Positions 23,027 through 36,361 of a stretch of 64,000 nucleotides of DNA are shown in pieces; positions within the stretch are counted from its first letter, which is position 1; the number at the start of each line of letters is the position of its first letter. Below the pieces are notes generated by a model that searched no databases, was not told the DNA's origin, and worked only from the letters and a program-made list of their open reading frames with translations. This DNA is from Panulirus ornatus. Lineage: Eukaryota > Arthropoda > Malacostraca > Decapoda > Palinuridae. The translations under genes and the position numbers were made by a program. The stretch spans positions 68,752,520-68,816,519 of the forward strand of contig NC_092242.1 of the NCBI RefSeq assembly GCF_036320965.1, given 5' to 3'.

Positions 23027-23107
23027 TACATATATACAAACATATACATATACACACATATACACACATATACGCACATATACACACACACACACACACA
23101 CACATAT
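23027..23107. repeat. mixed (CATATA)n/(CA)n microsatellite
   Basis: ATACATATAC and ACACATATAC phrases followed by a CA tract, filling the gap between the LINE 5' end and the satellite array. Confidence 0.9.
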
Positions 23108-26100
23108 ATACATATGAAAAATGTAAGAAACAATTTAGAAAACTGAAACTTCTAGCTTGAAATGAAAAAATACCCTGAACTATTACCTTCAATTTTTGTC
23201 ATTTTTCTTAGAAAAACAGATTTCCTTTACAAGCTCATTATAAGAAGTATTTTGTATGCTGAATGCAAATCTGGCGTTAAAATGATGTTTAGTCGTCATT
23301 ATGACATTCATTTAAGCTGTTAAATCAAGTCAATTTCAAAATATTTTTTGTTCCTTTGCATCATATTTACTGGTCATATATCGGTAACTTTGGGCATTAT
23401 CATACATTTTCCATTATTATTTCAAGTATAGAAATGTTTGAATATCTTAGCTTTCAATTCTGAAACAAAAAGTTTTTGGCGGTAAAAAATACCCTGAACT
23501 ATTATCTTCAATTTTTGTCATTTTTCTCAGAAAAATAGATTTCCTTTACAAGCTCATTATAAGAAGTATTTTGTATGCTGAATACAAATCTGGCGTTAAA
23601 ATGATGTTTAGTCGTCTTTATGACATTCATTTAAGCTGTTAAATCATGTCAATTTTGAAGTATTTTCTGCTCTTTTCCATTGTATTTACTGGGTATGTAT
23701 GAGTAACTTTGAGCATTATGATACATTTCCCATTATTATTTCATGTATAAAAGCGATTGAATACCTTATCTTTCAATTTTGAAACAAAAAGTTTTTGGAG
23801 GTAAAAAATACCCTGAATTATTACCTTCAATTTTTGTCATTTTTCTCAAAAAATAGATTTCTTTGAAAAACTCATTATAAAAAGTATTTTGTATGCTGAA
23901 TACAAATCAGGTATTAAAGTGATGTTTAGTCGTCATTATGACATTCATTTAAGCTGTTAAATTAAGTCAATTTCAAAATATTTTTTGTTCCTTTGCATCA
24001 TATTTACTGGTCATATATCGGTAACTTTGGGCATTATCATACATTTTCCATTATCATTTCAAGTATAGAAATGTTTGAATATCTTATCTTTCAATTTTGA
24101 AACAAAAAGTTTTTGGCGGTAAAAAATACCCTGAACTATTACCTTCAATTTTTGTCATTTTTCTCAGAAAAATAGATTTCCTTTACAAGCTCATTATAAG
24201 AAGTATTTTGTATGCTGAATACAAATCTGGCGTTAAAATGATGTTTAGTCGTCGTTATGACATTCATTTAAGCTGTTAAATCATGTCAATTTTGAAGTAT
24301 TTTCTGCTCCTTTCCATTGTATTTACTGGGTATGTATGAGTAACTTTGAGCATTATGATACATTTCCCATTATTATTTCATGTATAAAAGCGATTGAATA
24401 CCTTATCTTTCAATTTTGAAACAAAAAGTTTTTGGAGGTAAAAAATACCCTGAACTATTACCTTCAATTTTTGTCATTTTTCTCAAAAAATAGATTTCTT
24501 TGAAAAACTCATTATAAAAAGTATTTTGTATGCTGAATACAAATCAGGTATTAAAGTGATGTTTAGTCGTCATTATGACATTCATTTAAGCTGTTAAATT
24601 AAGTCAATTTCAAAATATTTTTTGCTCCTTTGCATCATATTTACTGGTCATATATCGGTAACTTTGGGCATTATCATACATTTTCCATTATCATTTCAAG
24701 TATAGAAATGTTTGAATATCTTATCTTTCAATTTTGAAACAAAAAGTTTTTGGCGGTAAAAAATACCCTGAACTATTACCTTCAATTTTTGTCATTTTTC
24801 TCAGAAAAATAGATTTCCTTTACAAGCTCATTATAAGAAGTATTTTGTATGCTGAATACAAATCTGGCGTTAAAATGATGTTTAGTCGTCGTTATGACAT
24901 TCATTTAAGCTGTTAAATCATGTCAATTTTGAAGTATTTTCTGCTCCTTTCCATTGTATTTACTGGGTATGTATGAGTAACTTTGAGCATTATGATACAT
25001 TTCCCATTATTATTTCATGTATAAAAGCGATTGAATACCTTATCTTTCAATTTTGAAACAAAAAGTTTTTGGAGGTAAAAAATACCCTGAACTATTACCT
25101 TCAATTTTTGTCATTTTTCTCAAAAAATAGATTTCTTTGAAAAACTCATTATAAAAAGTATTTTGTATGCTGAATACAAATCAGGTATTAAAGTGATGTT
25201 TAGTCGTCATTATGACATTCATTTAAGCTGTTAAATTAAGTCAATTTCAAAATATTTTTTGTTCCTTTGCATCATATTTACTGGTCATATATCGGTAACT
25301 TTGGGCATTATCATACATTTTCCATTATCATTTCAAGTATAGAAATGTTTGAATATCTTATCTTTCAATTTTGAAACAAAAAGTTTTTGGCGGTAAAAAA
25401 TACCCTGAACTATTACCTTCAATTTTTGTCATTTTTCTCAGAAAAATAGATTTCCTTTACAAGCTCATTATAAGAAGTATTTTGTATGCTGAATACAAAT
25501 CTGGCGTTAAAATGATGTTTAGTCGTCGTTATGACATTCATTTAAGCTGTTAAATCATGTCAATTTTGAAGTATTTTCTGCTCCTTTCCATTGTATTTAC
25601 TGGGTATGTATGAGTAACTTTGAGCATTATGATACATTTCCCATTATTATTTCATGTATAAAAGCGATTGAATACCTTATCTTTCAATTTTGAAACAAAA
25701 AGTTTTTGGAGGTAAAAAATACCCTGAACTATTACCTTCAATTTTTGTCATTTTTCTCAAAAAATAGATTTCTTTGAAAAACTCATTATAAAAAGTATTT
25801 TGTATGCTGAATACAAATCAGGTATTAAAGTGATGTTTAGTCGTCATTATGACATTCATTTAAGCTGTTAAATTAAGTCAATTTCAAAATATTTTTTGTT
25901 CCTTTGCATCATATTTACTGGTCATATATCGGTAACTTTGGGCATTATCATACATTTTCCATTATCATTTCAAGTATAGAAATGTTTGAATATCTTATCT
26001 TTCAATTTTGAAACAAAAAGTTTTTGGCGGTAAAAAATACCCTGAACTATTACCTTCAATTTTTGTCATTTTTCTCAGAAAAATAGATTTCCTTTACAAG

Positions 26101-29100
26101 CTCATTATAAGAAGTATTTTGTATGCTGAATACAAATCTGGCGTTAAAATGATGTTTAGTCGTCGTTATGACATTCATTTAAGCTGTTAAATCATGTCAA
26201 TTTTGAAGTATTTTCTGCTCCTTTCCATTGTATTTACTGGGTATGTATGAGTAAATTTGAGCATTATGATACATTTCCCATTATTATTTCATGTATAAAA
26301 GCGATTGAATACTTTATCTTTCAATTTTGAAACAAAAAGTTTTTGGAGGTAAAAAATAACCTGAACTATTACCTTCAATTTTTGTCATTTTTCTCAAAAA
26401 ATAGATTTCTTTGAAAAACTCATTATAAAAAGAATTTTGCATGCTGAATACAAATCAGGTATTAAAGTGATGTTTAGTCGTTATTATGACATACATTTAA
26501 GCTGTTAAATCAAGTCAATTTCAAAATATTTTTTGCTCCTTTGCATCATATTTACTGGTCATATATGAGTAACTTTGGGCATTATCATACATTTTCCATT
26601 ATCATTTCAAGTATAGAAATGTTTAAATATTTCATCTTTCAATTTTGAAACATAAAGTTTTTGGAGGTAAAAAATACCCTGAACTATTACCTTCAATTTT
26701 TGTCATTTTTCTCAAAAAATAGATTTCTTTGAAAAACTCATTATAAAAAGTATTTTGTATGCTGAATACAAATCAGGTATTAAAGTGATGTTTAGTCGTC
26801 ATTATGACATTCATTTAAGCTGTTAAATAAGTCAATTTCAAAATATTTTTGCTCCTTTGCATCTATTTACTGGTCATATATCGGTAACTTTGGTCATTAT
26901 GACATATTTTCCATTATCATTTCAAGTATAGAAATGTTTGAATATCTTATCTTTCAATTTTGAAACAAAAAGTTTTTGGCGGTAAAAAATACCCTGAACT
27001 ATTACCTTCAATTTTTGTCATTTTTCTCAGAAAAATAGATTTCCTTTACAAGCTCATTATAAGAAGTATTTTGTATGCTGAATACAAATCTGGCGTTAAA
27101 ATGATGTTTAGTCGTCGTTATGACATTCATTTAAGCTGTTAAATCATGTCAATTTTGAAGTATTTTCTGCTCCTTTCCATTGTATTTACTGGGTATGTAT
27201 GAGTAACTTTGAGCATTATGATACATTTCCCATTATTATTTCATGTATAAAAGCGATTGAATACCTTATCTTTCAATTTTGAAACAAAAAGTTTTTGGAG
27301 GTAAAAAATACCCTGAACTATTACCTTCAATTTTTGTCATTTTTCTCAAAAAATAGATTTCTTTGAAAAACTCATTATAAAAAGTATTTTGTATGCTGAA
27401 TACAAATCAGGTATTAAAGTGATGTTTAGTCGTCATTATGACATTCATTTAAGCTGTTAAATTAAGTCAATTTCAAAATATTTTTTGTTCCTTTGCATCA
27501 TATTTACTGGTCATATATCGGTAACTTTGGGCATTATCATACATTTTCCATTATCATTTCAAGTATAGAAATGTTTGAATATCTTATCTTTCAATTTTGA
27601 AACAAAAAGTTTTTGGCGGTAAAAAATACCCTGAACTATTACCTTCAATTTTTGTCATTTTTCTCAGAAAAATAGATTTCCTTTACAAGCTCATTATAAG
27701 AAGTATTTTGTATGCTGAATACAAATCTGGCGTTAAAATGATGTTTAGTCGTCGTTATGACATTCATTTAAGCTGTTAAATCATGTCAATTTTGAAGTAT
27801 TTTCTGCTCCTTTCCATTGTATTTACTGGGTATGTATGAGTAACTTTGAGCATTATGATACATTTCCCATTATTATTTCATGTATAAAAGCGATTGAATA
27901 CCTTATCTTTCAATTTTGAAACAAAAAGTTTTTGGAGGTAAAAAATACCCTGAACTATTACCTTCAATTTTTGTCATTTTTCTCAAAAAATAGATTTCTT
28001 TGAAAAACTCATTATAAAAAGTATTTTGTATGCTGAATACAAATCAGGTATTAAAGTGATGTTTAGTCGTCATTATGACATTCATTTAAGCTGTTAAATT
28101 AAGTCAATTTCAAAATATTTTTTGCTCCTTTGCATCATATTTACTGGTCATATATCGGTAACTTTGGGCATTATCATACATTTTCCATTATCATTTCAAG
28201 TATAGAAATGTTTGAATATCTTATCTTTCAATTTTGAAACAAAAAGTTTTTGGCGGTAAAAAATACCCTGAACTATTACCTTCAATTTTTGTCATTTTTC
28301 TCAGAAAAATAGATTTCCTTTACAAGCTCATTATAAGAAGTATTTTGTATGCTGAATACAAATCTGGCGTTAAAATGATGTTTAGTCGTCTTTATGACAT
28401 TCATTTAAGCTGTTAAATCATGTCAATTTTGAAGTATTTTCTGCTCCTTTCCATTGTATTTACTGGGTATGTATGAGTAACTTTGAGCATTATGATACAT
28501 TTCCCATTATTATTTCATGTATAAAAGCGATTGAATACCTTATCTTTCAATTTTGAAACAAAAAGTTTTTGGAGGTAAAAAATACCCTGAACTATTACCT
28601 TCAATTTTTGTCATTTTTCTCAAAAAATAGATTTCTTTGAAAAACTCATTATAAAAAGTATTTTGTATGCTGAATACAAATCAGGTATTAAAGTGATGTT
28701 TAGTCGTCATTATGACATTCATTTAAGCTGTTAAATTAAGTCAATTTCAAAATATTTTTTGTTCCTTTGCATCATATTTACTGGTCATATATCGGTAACT
28801 TTGGGCATTATCATACATTTTCCATTATCATTTCAAGTATAGAAATGTTTGAATATCTTATCTTTCAATTTTGAAACAAAAAGTTTTTGGCGGTAAAAAA
28901 TACCCTGAACTATTACCTTCAATTTTTGTCATTTTTCTCAGAAAAATAGATTTCCTTTACAAGCTCATTATAAGAAGTATTTTGTATGCTGAATACAAAT
29001 CTGGCGTTAAAATGATGTTTAGTCGTCGTTATGACATTCATTTAAGCTGTTAAATCATGTCAATTTTGAAGTATTTTCTGCTCCTTTCCATTGTATTTAC

Positions 29101-30463
29101 TGGGTATGTATGAGTAACTTTGAGCATTATGATACATTTCCCATTATTATTTCATGTATAAAAGCGATTGAATACCTTATCTTTCAATTTTGAAACAAAA
29201 AGTTTTTGGAGGTAAAAAATACCCTGAACTATTACCTTCAATTTTTGTCATTTTTCTCAAAAAATAGATTTCTTTGAAAAACTCATTATAAAAAGTATTT
29301 TGTATGCTGAATACAAATCAGGTATTAAAGTGATGTTTAGTCGTCATTATGACATTCATTTAAGCTGTTAAATTAAGTCAATTTCAAAATATTTTTTGTT
29401 CCTTTGCATCATATTTACTGGTCATATATCGGTAACTTTGGGCATTATCATACATTTTCCATTATCATTTCAAGTATAGAAATGTTTGAATATCTTATCT
29501 TTCAATTTTGAAACAAAAAGTTTTTGGCGGTAAAAAATACCCTGAACTATTACCTTCAATTTTTGTCATTTTTCTCAGAAAAATAGATTTCCTTTACAAG
29601 CTCATTATAAGAAGTATTTTGTATGCTGAATACAAATCTGGCGTTAAAATGATGTTTAGTCGTCGTTATGACATTCATTTAAGCTGTTAAATCATGTCAA
29701 TTTTGAAGTATTTTCTGCTCCTTTCCATTGTATTTACTGGGTATGTATGAGTAACTTTGAGCATTATGATACATTTCCCATTATTATTTCATGTATAAAA
29801 GCGATTGAATACCTTATCTTTCAATTTTGAAACAAAAAGTTTTTGGAGGTAAAAAATACCCTGAACTATTACCTTCAATTTTTGTCATTTTTCTCAGAAA
29901 AATAGATTTCCTTTACAAGCTCATTATAAGAAGTATTTTGTATGCTGAATACAAATCTGGCGTTAAAATGATGTTTAGTCGTCGTTATGACATTCATTTA
30001 AGCTGTTAAATCATGTCAATTTTTAAGTATTTTCTGCTCCTTTCCATTGTATTTACTGGGTATGTATGAGTAACTTTGAGCATTATGATACATTTCCCAT
30101 TATCATTTCATGTATAAAAGCGATTGAATACCTTATCTTTCAATTTTGAAACAAAAAGTTTTTGGAGGTAAAAAATACCCTGAACTATTACCTTCAATTT
30201 TTGTCATTTTTCTCAAAAAATAGATTTCTTTGAAAAACTCATTATAAAAAGTATTTTGTATGCTGAATACAAATCAGGTATTAAAGTGATGTTTAGTCGT
30301 CATTATGACATTCATTTAAGCTGTTAAATTAAGTCAATTTCAAAATATTTTTTGCTCCTTTGCATCATATTTACTGGTCATATATCGGTAACTTTGGGCA
30401 TTATCATACATTTTCCATTATCATTTCAAGTAGAGAAATGTTTGAATATCTTATCTTTCAATT

Positions 30464-30782
30464 TTGAAACAAAAACTTTTTGGAGGTAAAAAATACCCTG
30501 AACTATTACCTTCAATTTTTGTCATTTTTCTCAGAAAAATAGATTTCCTTGAAAATCTCATTATAAAAAGCATTTCGTATGCTGAATAAAAATCTGGCGT
30601 TAAAATCAAGTTTAGTCGTCATTATGACATTCATTCAAGCTGTTAAAAGAAGTCATTTTCAAAATATTTTCTCCTCCTTTGCATCGTATTTACTGGTTAT
30701 GTATCGGTAACTTTGGTCATTATGACATATTTTCCATTATCATTTCAAGTATAGAAATGTTTGAATATCTTATCTTTCAATT
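30464..30782. repeat. satellite monomer type C, copy 1
   Basis: Differs from A and B by AAAAACTTTTTGG, CCTTGAAAATCTC, CATTTCGTATGC, GAATAAAAATCTGG, AAAATCAAGTTTAG and TTAAAAGAAGTCATTTTC. It sits between a B and an A unit. Confidence 0.9.
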
Positions 30783-32685
30783 TTGAAACAAAAAGTTTTT
30801 GGAGGTAAAAAATATCCTGAACTATTACTTTCAATTTTTGTCATTTTTCTCAGAAAAATAGATTTCCTTTACAAGCTCATTATAAGAAGTATTTTGTATG
30901 CTGAATACAAATCTGGCGTTAAAATGATGTTTAGTCGTCGTTATGACATTCATTTAAGCTGTTAAATCATGTCAATTTTGAAGTATTTTCTGCTCCTTTC
31001 CATTGTATTTACTGGGTATGTATGAGTAACTTTGAGCATTATGATACATTTCCCATTATTATTTCATGTATAAAAGCGATTGAATACCTTATCTTTCAAT
31101 TTTGAAACAAAAAGTTTTTGGAGGTAAAAAATACCCTGAACTATTACCTTCAATTTTTGTCATTTTTCTCAAAAAATAGATTTCTTTGAAAAACTCATTA
31201 TAAAAAGTATTTTGTATGCTGAATACAAATCAGGTATTAAAGTGATGTTTAGTCGTCATTATGACATTCATTTAAGCTGTTAAATCAAGTCAATTTCAAA
31301 ATATTTTTTGCTCCTTTGCATCATATTTACTGGTCATATATCGGTAACTTTGGGCATTATCATACATTTTCCATTATTATTTCAAGTATAGAAATGTTTG
31401 AATATCTTATCTTTCAATTTTGAAACAAAAAGTTTTTGGCGGTAAAAAATACCCTACCTTCAATTTTTGTCATTTTTCTCAGAAAAATAGATTTCCTTTA
31501 CAAGCTCATTATAAGAAGTATTTTGTATGCTGAATACAAATCTGGCGTTAAAATGATGTTTAGTCGTCGTTATGACATTCATTTAAGCTGTTAAATCATG
31601 TCAATTTTGAAGTATTTTCTGCTCCTTTCCATTGTATTTACTGGGTATGTATGAGTAACTTTGAGCATTATGATACATTTCCCATTATTATTTCATGTAT
31701 AAAAGCGATTGAATACCTTATCTTTCAATTTTGAAACAAAAAGTTTTTGGAGGTAAAAAATACCCTGAACTATTACCTTCAATTTTTGTCATTTTTCTCA
31801 AAAAATAGATTTCTTTGAAAAACTCATTATAAAAAGTATTTTGTATGCTGAATACAAATCAGGTATTAAAGTGATGTTTAGTCGTCATTATGACATTCAT
31901 TTAAGCTGTTAAATTAAGTCAATTTCAAAATATTTTTTGTTCCTTTGCATCATATTTACTGGTCATATATCGGTAACTTTGGGCATTATCATACATTTTC
32001 CATTATCATTTCAAGTATAGAAATGTTTGAATATCTTATCTTTCAATTTTGAAACAAAAAGTTTTTGGCGGTAAAAAATACCCTGAACTATTACCTTCAA
32101 TTTTTGTCATTTTTCTCAGAAAAATAGATTTCCTTTACAAGCTCATTATAAGAAGTATTTTGTATGCTGAATACAAATCTGGCGTTAAAATGATGTTTAG
32201 TCGTCGTTATGACATTCATTTAAGCTGTTAAATCATGTCAATTTTGAAGTATTTTCTGCTCCTTTCCATTGTATTTACTGGGTATGTATGAGTAACTTTG
32301 AGCATTATGATACATTTCCCATTATTATTTCATGTATAAAAGCGATTGAATACCTTATCTTTCAATTTTGAAACAAAAAGTTTTTGGAGGTAAAAAATAC
32401 CCTGAACTATTACCTTCAATTTTTGTCATTTTTCTCAAAAAATAGATTTCTTTGAAAAACTCATTATAAAAAGTATTTTGTATGCTGAATACAAATCAGG
32501 TATTAAAGTGATGTTTAGTCGTCATTATGACATTCATTTAAGCTGTTAAATTAAGTCAATTTCAAAATATTTTTTGCTCCTTTGCATCATATTTACTGGT
32601 CATATATCGGTAACTTTGGGCATTATCATACATTTTCCATTATCATTTCAAGTAGAGAAATGTTTGAATATCTTATCTTTCAATT

Positions 32686-33004
32686 TTGAAACAAAAACTT
32701 TTTGGAGGTAAAAAATACCCTGAACTATTACCTTCAATTTTTGTCCTTTTTCTCAGTAAAATAGATTTCCTTGAAAATCTCATTATAAAAAGTATTTCGT
32801 ATGCTGAATAAAAATCTGGCGTTAAAATCAAGTTTAGCCGTCATTATGACATTCATTCAACCTGTTAAAAGAAGTCATTTTCAAAATATTTTCTCCTCCT
32901 TTGCATCGTATTTACTGGTTATGTACCGGTAACTTTGGTCATTATGACATATTTTCCATTATCATTTGAAGTATAGAAATGTTTGAATATCTTATATTTC
33001 AATT
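32686..33004. repeat. satellite monomer type C, copy 2
   Basis: Shares all type C diagnostic differences with the unit at 30464, plus its own substitutions (TCCTTTTTCTCAGTAAAATAG, split by CTCAG). It is followed by an A unit carrying the same ATATCCTG variant that follows copy 1. Confidence 0.9.
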
Positions 33005-33704
33005 TTGAAACAAAAAGTTTTTGGAGATAAAAAATATCCTGAACTATTACCTTCAATTTTTGTCATTTTTCTCAGAAAAACAGATTTCCTTTACAAGCTC
33101 ATTATAAGAAGTATTTTGTATGCTGAATACAAATCTGGCGTTAAAATGATGTTTAGTCGTCTTTATGACATCCATTTAAGCTGTTAAATAATGTCAATTT
33201 TGAAGTATTTTCTGCTCTTTTCCATTGTATTTACTGGGTATGTATGAGTAACTTTGAGCATTATGATACATTTCCCATTATTATTTTATGTATAAAAGCG
33301 ATTGAATACCTTATCTTTCAATTTTGAAACAAAAAGTTTTTGGAGGTAAAAAATACCCTGAACTATTACCTTCAATTTTTGTCATTTTTCTCAAAAAAAT
33401 AGATTTATTTGAAAAACTCATTATAAAAAGTATTTTGCATGCTGAATACAAATCAGGTATTAAAGTGATGTTTAGTCGTCATTATGACATTCATTTAAGC
33501 TGTTAAATCAAGTCAATTTCAAAATATTTTTTGCTCCTTTGCATCATATTTACTGGTCATATATCGGTAACTTTGGGCATTATCATACATTTTCCATTAT
33601 CATTTAAAGTATAGAAATGTTTGAATATCTTATCTTTCAATTTTGAAACAAAAAGTTTTTGGCGGTAAAAAATACCCTGAACTATTACCTTCAATTTTTG
33701 TCAT

Positions 33705-33709
33705 ATATA

Positions 33710-33786
<77 letters not shown>

Positions 33787-33810
33787 GTGTGTGTGTGTGT
33801 GTGTGTGTGT
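33705..33810. repeat. (TA)n-(TG)n microsatellite ending the satellite array
   Basis: The last satellite monomer is cut within TTCAATTTTTGTCAT and passes into a TA tract, then a TG tract with one GG. Confidence 0.96.
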
Positions 33811-35024
33811 CTTTTAATCAGTTGCAGTAGCGATTGTGTTCGTTCAAGCCTTCTGCTTCGCCTACAGATCACTCTGGGAGAATGATCCTTCCTTCAGCGT
33901 ATCATGCTAGTCTTCCGTATCTAATGAACTGATCATCATGCGTTTCGTCTCAGCAGCTATTACCATGCAATACACACATTTCCTTCATTTTTTTCTCTTC
34001 CTATTTTCATGCTTTTAATTGAGTAATTTTTTTTTTCTCACTTGATGAATAATACGTGGCTTCCTTCACATACGAGATCTGCTTCTTCCCCAAAACGGGA
34101 GGTTTCTACAAACCTGGTGACGCCTTTACATGTTTTTTTCTTTCATTTCTCTTCTATCTTTAAGGTTTGTCTTCAGTGAGAACGAACTATTGTCCGTGAC
34201 TGTAACCTCCAGCATGAAAAAAAAGGAGGGAAGAAAAAAAAGTAACCAAGTCTTTGGAAACTTTTTATCGCGCTACTAAATCTTCCTGGATAAAGGACGT
34301 GAAGTCAAAAGCTTAGAAAAGTTTTAAATGTCTCGAATCTCTCTATTGTTTTTTTTTTCATGGTAGGTTTAGGTCTGAGTCAGAGCTCACTGGACTTGCG
34401 GAACTAACTGTAAGATGCAGCAGATTCACTCGGCTGTAGTGCATTGCGGTGCTATACCTGATAAGCAAGGCTGGGATTCGTGCGTGCCTCTACTCTGGTA
34501 GTGTATGTCACTTTCTTACTCACAAAAAACAAAAACACATCGTAACACTGACACAGAGTGTGAGCTGATTTGATAAGATGATTCAAACACCTTCAGCAGC
34601 GAGTTATCTCTTAAGGATCATAGAATATCGGTGACGTTGCTCCTCCAAGACGGAGAACAAAGGAAGACGTCGCTTTTCTGACCGGAAAGGACCACAAAGC
34701 TACGGTAGACAACCTGCGCACGCGCGTTGTCTATCATCAGCTCCTGGCGCATTCCTGATGACCATCAAAATGAGGAGGGTGTTTCTCCTCCTGCGTGTCT
34801 CGACACTCCTCATAGATCCGTATGTCTGCATCTCCAACTTTAACGTTATAACAAGTTACCACTGCCACACCCGGGCAACGAATATCTTATGTGCATATTA
34901 TAAGATTCGCTGATGAATTTTTGGTTACATTAATATCTAAATGATCGATTTGAAGAGATATATTGGTCTTACTCCTATTTTCTGTTACCACACGTAGATA
35001 TGTGTAGACATTATGTTGTAGTGC

Positions 35025-35028
<4 letters not shown>
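33811..35028. other. no gene; contains a SINE head and a small hairpin listed separately
   Basis: Otherwise unrecognised. Perfect 8-nt arms TAGACAAC (34706-34713) and GTTGTCTA (34726-34733) enclose a CG-rich 12-nt loop. Confidence 0.4.
34425..34500 (+). mobile_element. tRNA-derived SINE head, decayed
   Basis: CGGCTGTAGTGCATTGCGG (from 34431) resembles an A box, and GGGATTCGTGC (34473-34483) a weakened B box, at about tRNA-like spacing (42 nt). No clear tail was found. Confidence 0.4.

Positions 35029-35077
<49 letters not shown>
35029..35077. repeat. (TG)n microsatellite
   Basis: TG tract ending in GCGCGCGC. Confidence 0.97.
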
Positions 35078-35083
<6 letters not shown>

Positions 35084-35204
35084 CACGTCAGTGGACATAT
35101 TCTTCGTAGTTGTAAAGGTGACGAGCTGACTAGATCTTAAGTCACGTATTGCATAAATTTGCATCATGATTTGGAAAAACTGATTTTTTTTCGGGTGGTG
35201 GTGG

Positions 35205-35218
35205 TGGGGGGGGGGGGG
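35205..35218. repeat. poly(G) run
   Basis: About fourteen consecutive G after GGTGGTGGT. Confidence 0.93.
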
Positions 35219-35445
35219 TGGATGCAGGTGCTAAGACTTCATAATGATGAACAATGGGAATCTGAAATCAACAATATATGTAGATGTGTACAGTGCAAAA
35301 TACATGCATCACGGCACACAAGTTTTTTCTCCAAATTAATGAGCTCATCAGAATATTTGTCTGCTGTGTGTCCTCACCTGCAACTCGTGGCTGGTCATCA
35401 GGGAAAGCAAGGACCTCTTACAAGAGGATTTTTCCTGCGAGGTTG

Positions 35446-35450
<5 letters not shown>

Positions 35451-35513
<63 letters not shown>
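35451..35513. repeat. (TC)n microsatellite
   Basis: Perfect TC tract. Confidence 0.97.
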
Positions 35514-35514
<1 letters not shown>

Positions 35515-36154
35515 CTAATGTATGCGGAGACGCCGAAACCCGGTCATTAACAAATATGTTCCATACCGTCCAGTGATATATGAAGATTATTTCTGCAGAA
35601 ACTCTCCGAATAAAAACAAAAAAGCATCGTGAGGTCTTTCACCACCAATCAGAGGAGAATGAAATTCCTTATGGGGTTTCTAATAGCACTCAAACACGAG
35701 ACATGTCTTTAAGGTGTTGCGGAGGAGAGTCTCTATGTCTCTTCCACTTTTCGACAACCCGTTGCTAATGGAAGCATACGGCGAAATGTGTCGCATCTTC
35801 CACTGTGCATACGTCAGGGGGAACTACTCAATGGTTGGCCATCCCCTTGGGAGGGAAATGAAAAGCTTTAAGTACAAAAGTGGCTCAAAAAATTTAAGGT
35901 GAAACTCCTCTAACAAAAGCGAATACAAAAGGAATGCATACAACAACAGAGACCCCTGGGCGCTTTCAAGGCTGTTTGTGATAGAGATTAGAATCATAAG
36001 AGCTTAGCGTGGACGGAGCAGAGAAGCAAACACGGGATATAAGGATAAAATCCTCCAAAACTTTGTAAGTACAGAGGCGCAGTCGTGGACTGGCAACAAT
36101 GTTTTAAAGTCTTATCAAACGTATATGTGCTGTTCCTTCCAATTACTAATACTG

Positions 36155-36155
<1 letters not shown>
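35514..36155. other. no recognised feature
   Basis: Non-repetitive; short unrecognised frames only. Confidence 0.4.
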
Positions 36156-36241
<86 letters not shown>

Positions 36242-36247
36242 ATATAT
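36156..36247. repeat. (TA)n-(TG)n-(TA)n microsatellite
   Basis: TA tract to 36225, TG to 36240, then TATATAT. Confidence 0.97.
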
Positions 36248-36318
36248 GATTTCATTTATTCTTGTTTTCAAACTTCAATTATAACCTGGAGTCAAAAGGA
36301 AGGCCTTCAGATCGTGTG

Positions 36319-36320
<2 letters not shown>

Positions 36321-36358
<38 letters not shown>
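36321..36358. repeat. (TG)n microsatellite
   Basis: Perfect TG tract. Confidence 0.97.

Positions 36359-36361
<3 letters not shown>

Larger units (their letters stand above)
23166..33704. repeat. AT-rich satellite array, 319/318-bp monomers in a two-monomer higher-order repeat
   Basis: About 32 complete monomers plus a partial one at each end, phased on TTTTGAAACAAAAAG. Two main types alternate. Type A (319 bp) has TCTCAGAAAAATAG, CTTTACAAGCTC, AATCTGGCGTTAAAATG and ATAAAAGCGATTGAATACC. Type B (318 bp) has TCTCAAAAAATAG, CTTTGAAAAACTC, AATCAGGTATTAAAGTG and ATAGAAATGTTTGAATATC. The A-B pair repeats every 637 bp (24097, 24734, 25371, 26008, then 27597, 28234, 28871 and so on). Exceptions are two B in a row (26327 and 26645), two A in a row (29508 and 29827), an 8-bp deletion in the A unit at 31420, and two type C units (30464 and 32686). 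Central pairs are nearly identical while edge units are more diverged, as expected from unequal exchange. A centromeric or heterochromatic role is possible but not shown. Confidence 0.97.

Noticed and set aside
24097..33506. A 60-codon frame repeated with nearly the same protein in every type A satellite monomer
   Set aside because: It starts at TTG, not ATG, and monomers are kept alike by exchange, so the frame is conserved without selection. The 319-bp period is not a multiple of 3, and type B units break it. The one B unit (33324) that is open has merely gained one A.
23166..33704. CRISPR array
   Set aside because: Repeats are 318-319 bp head-to-tail with no unique spacers, and the window is eukaryotic.
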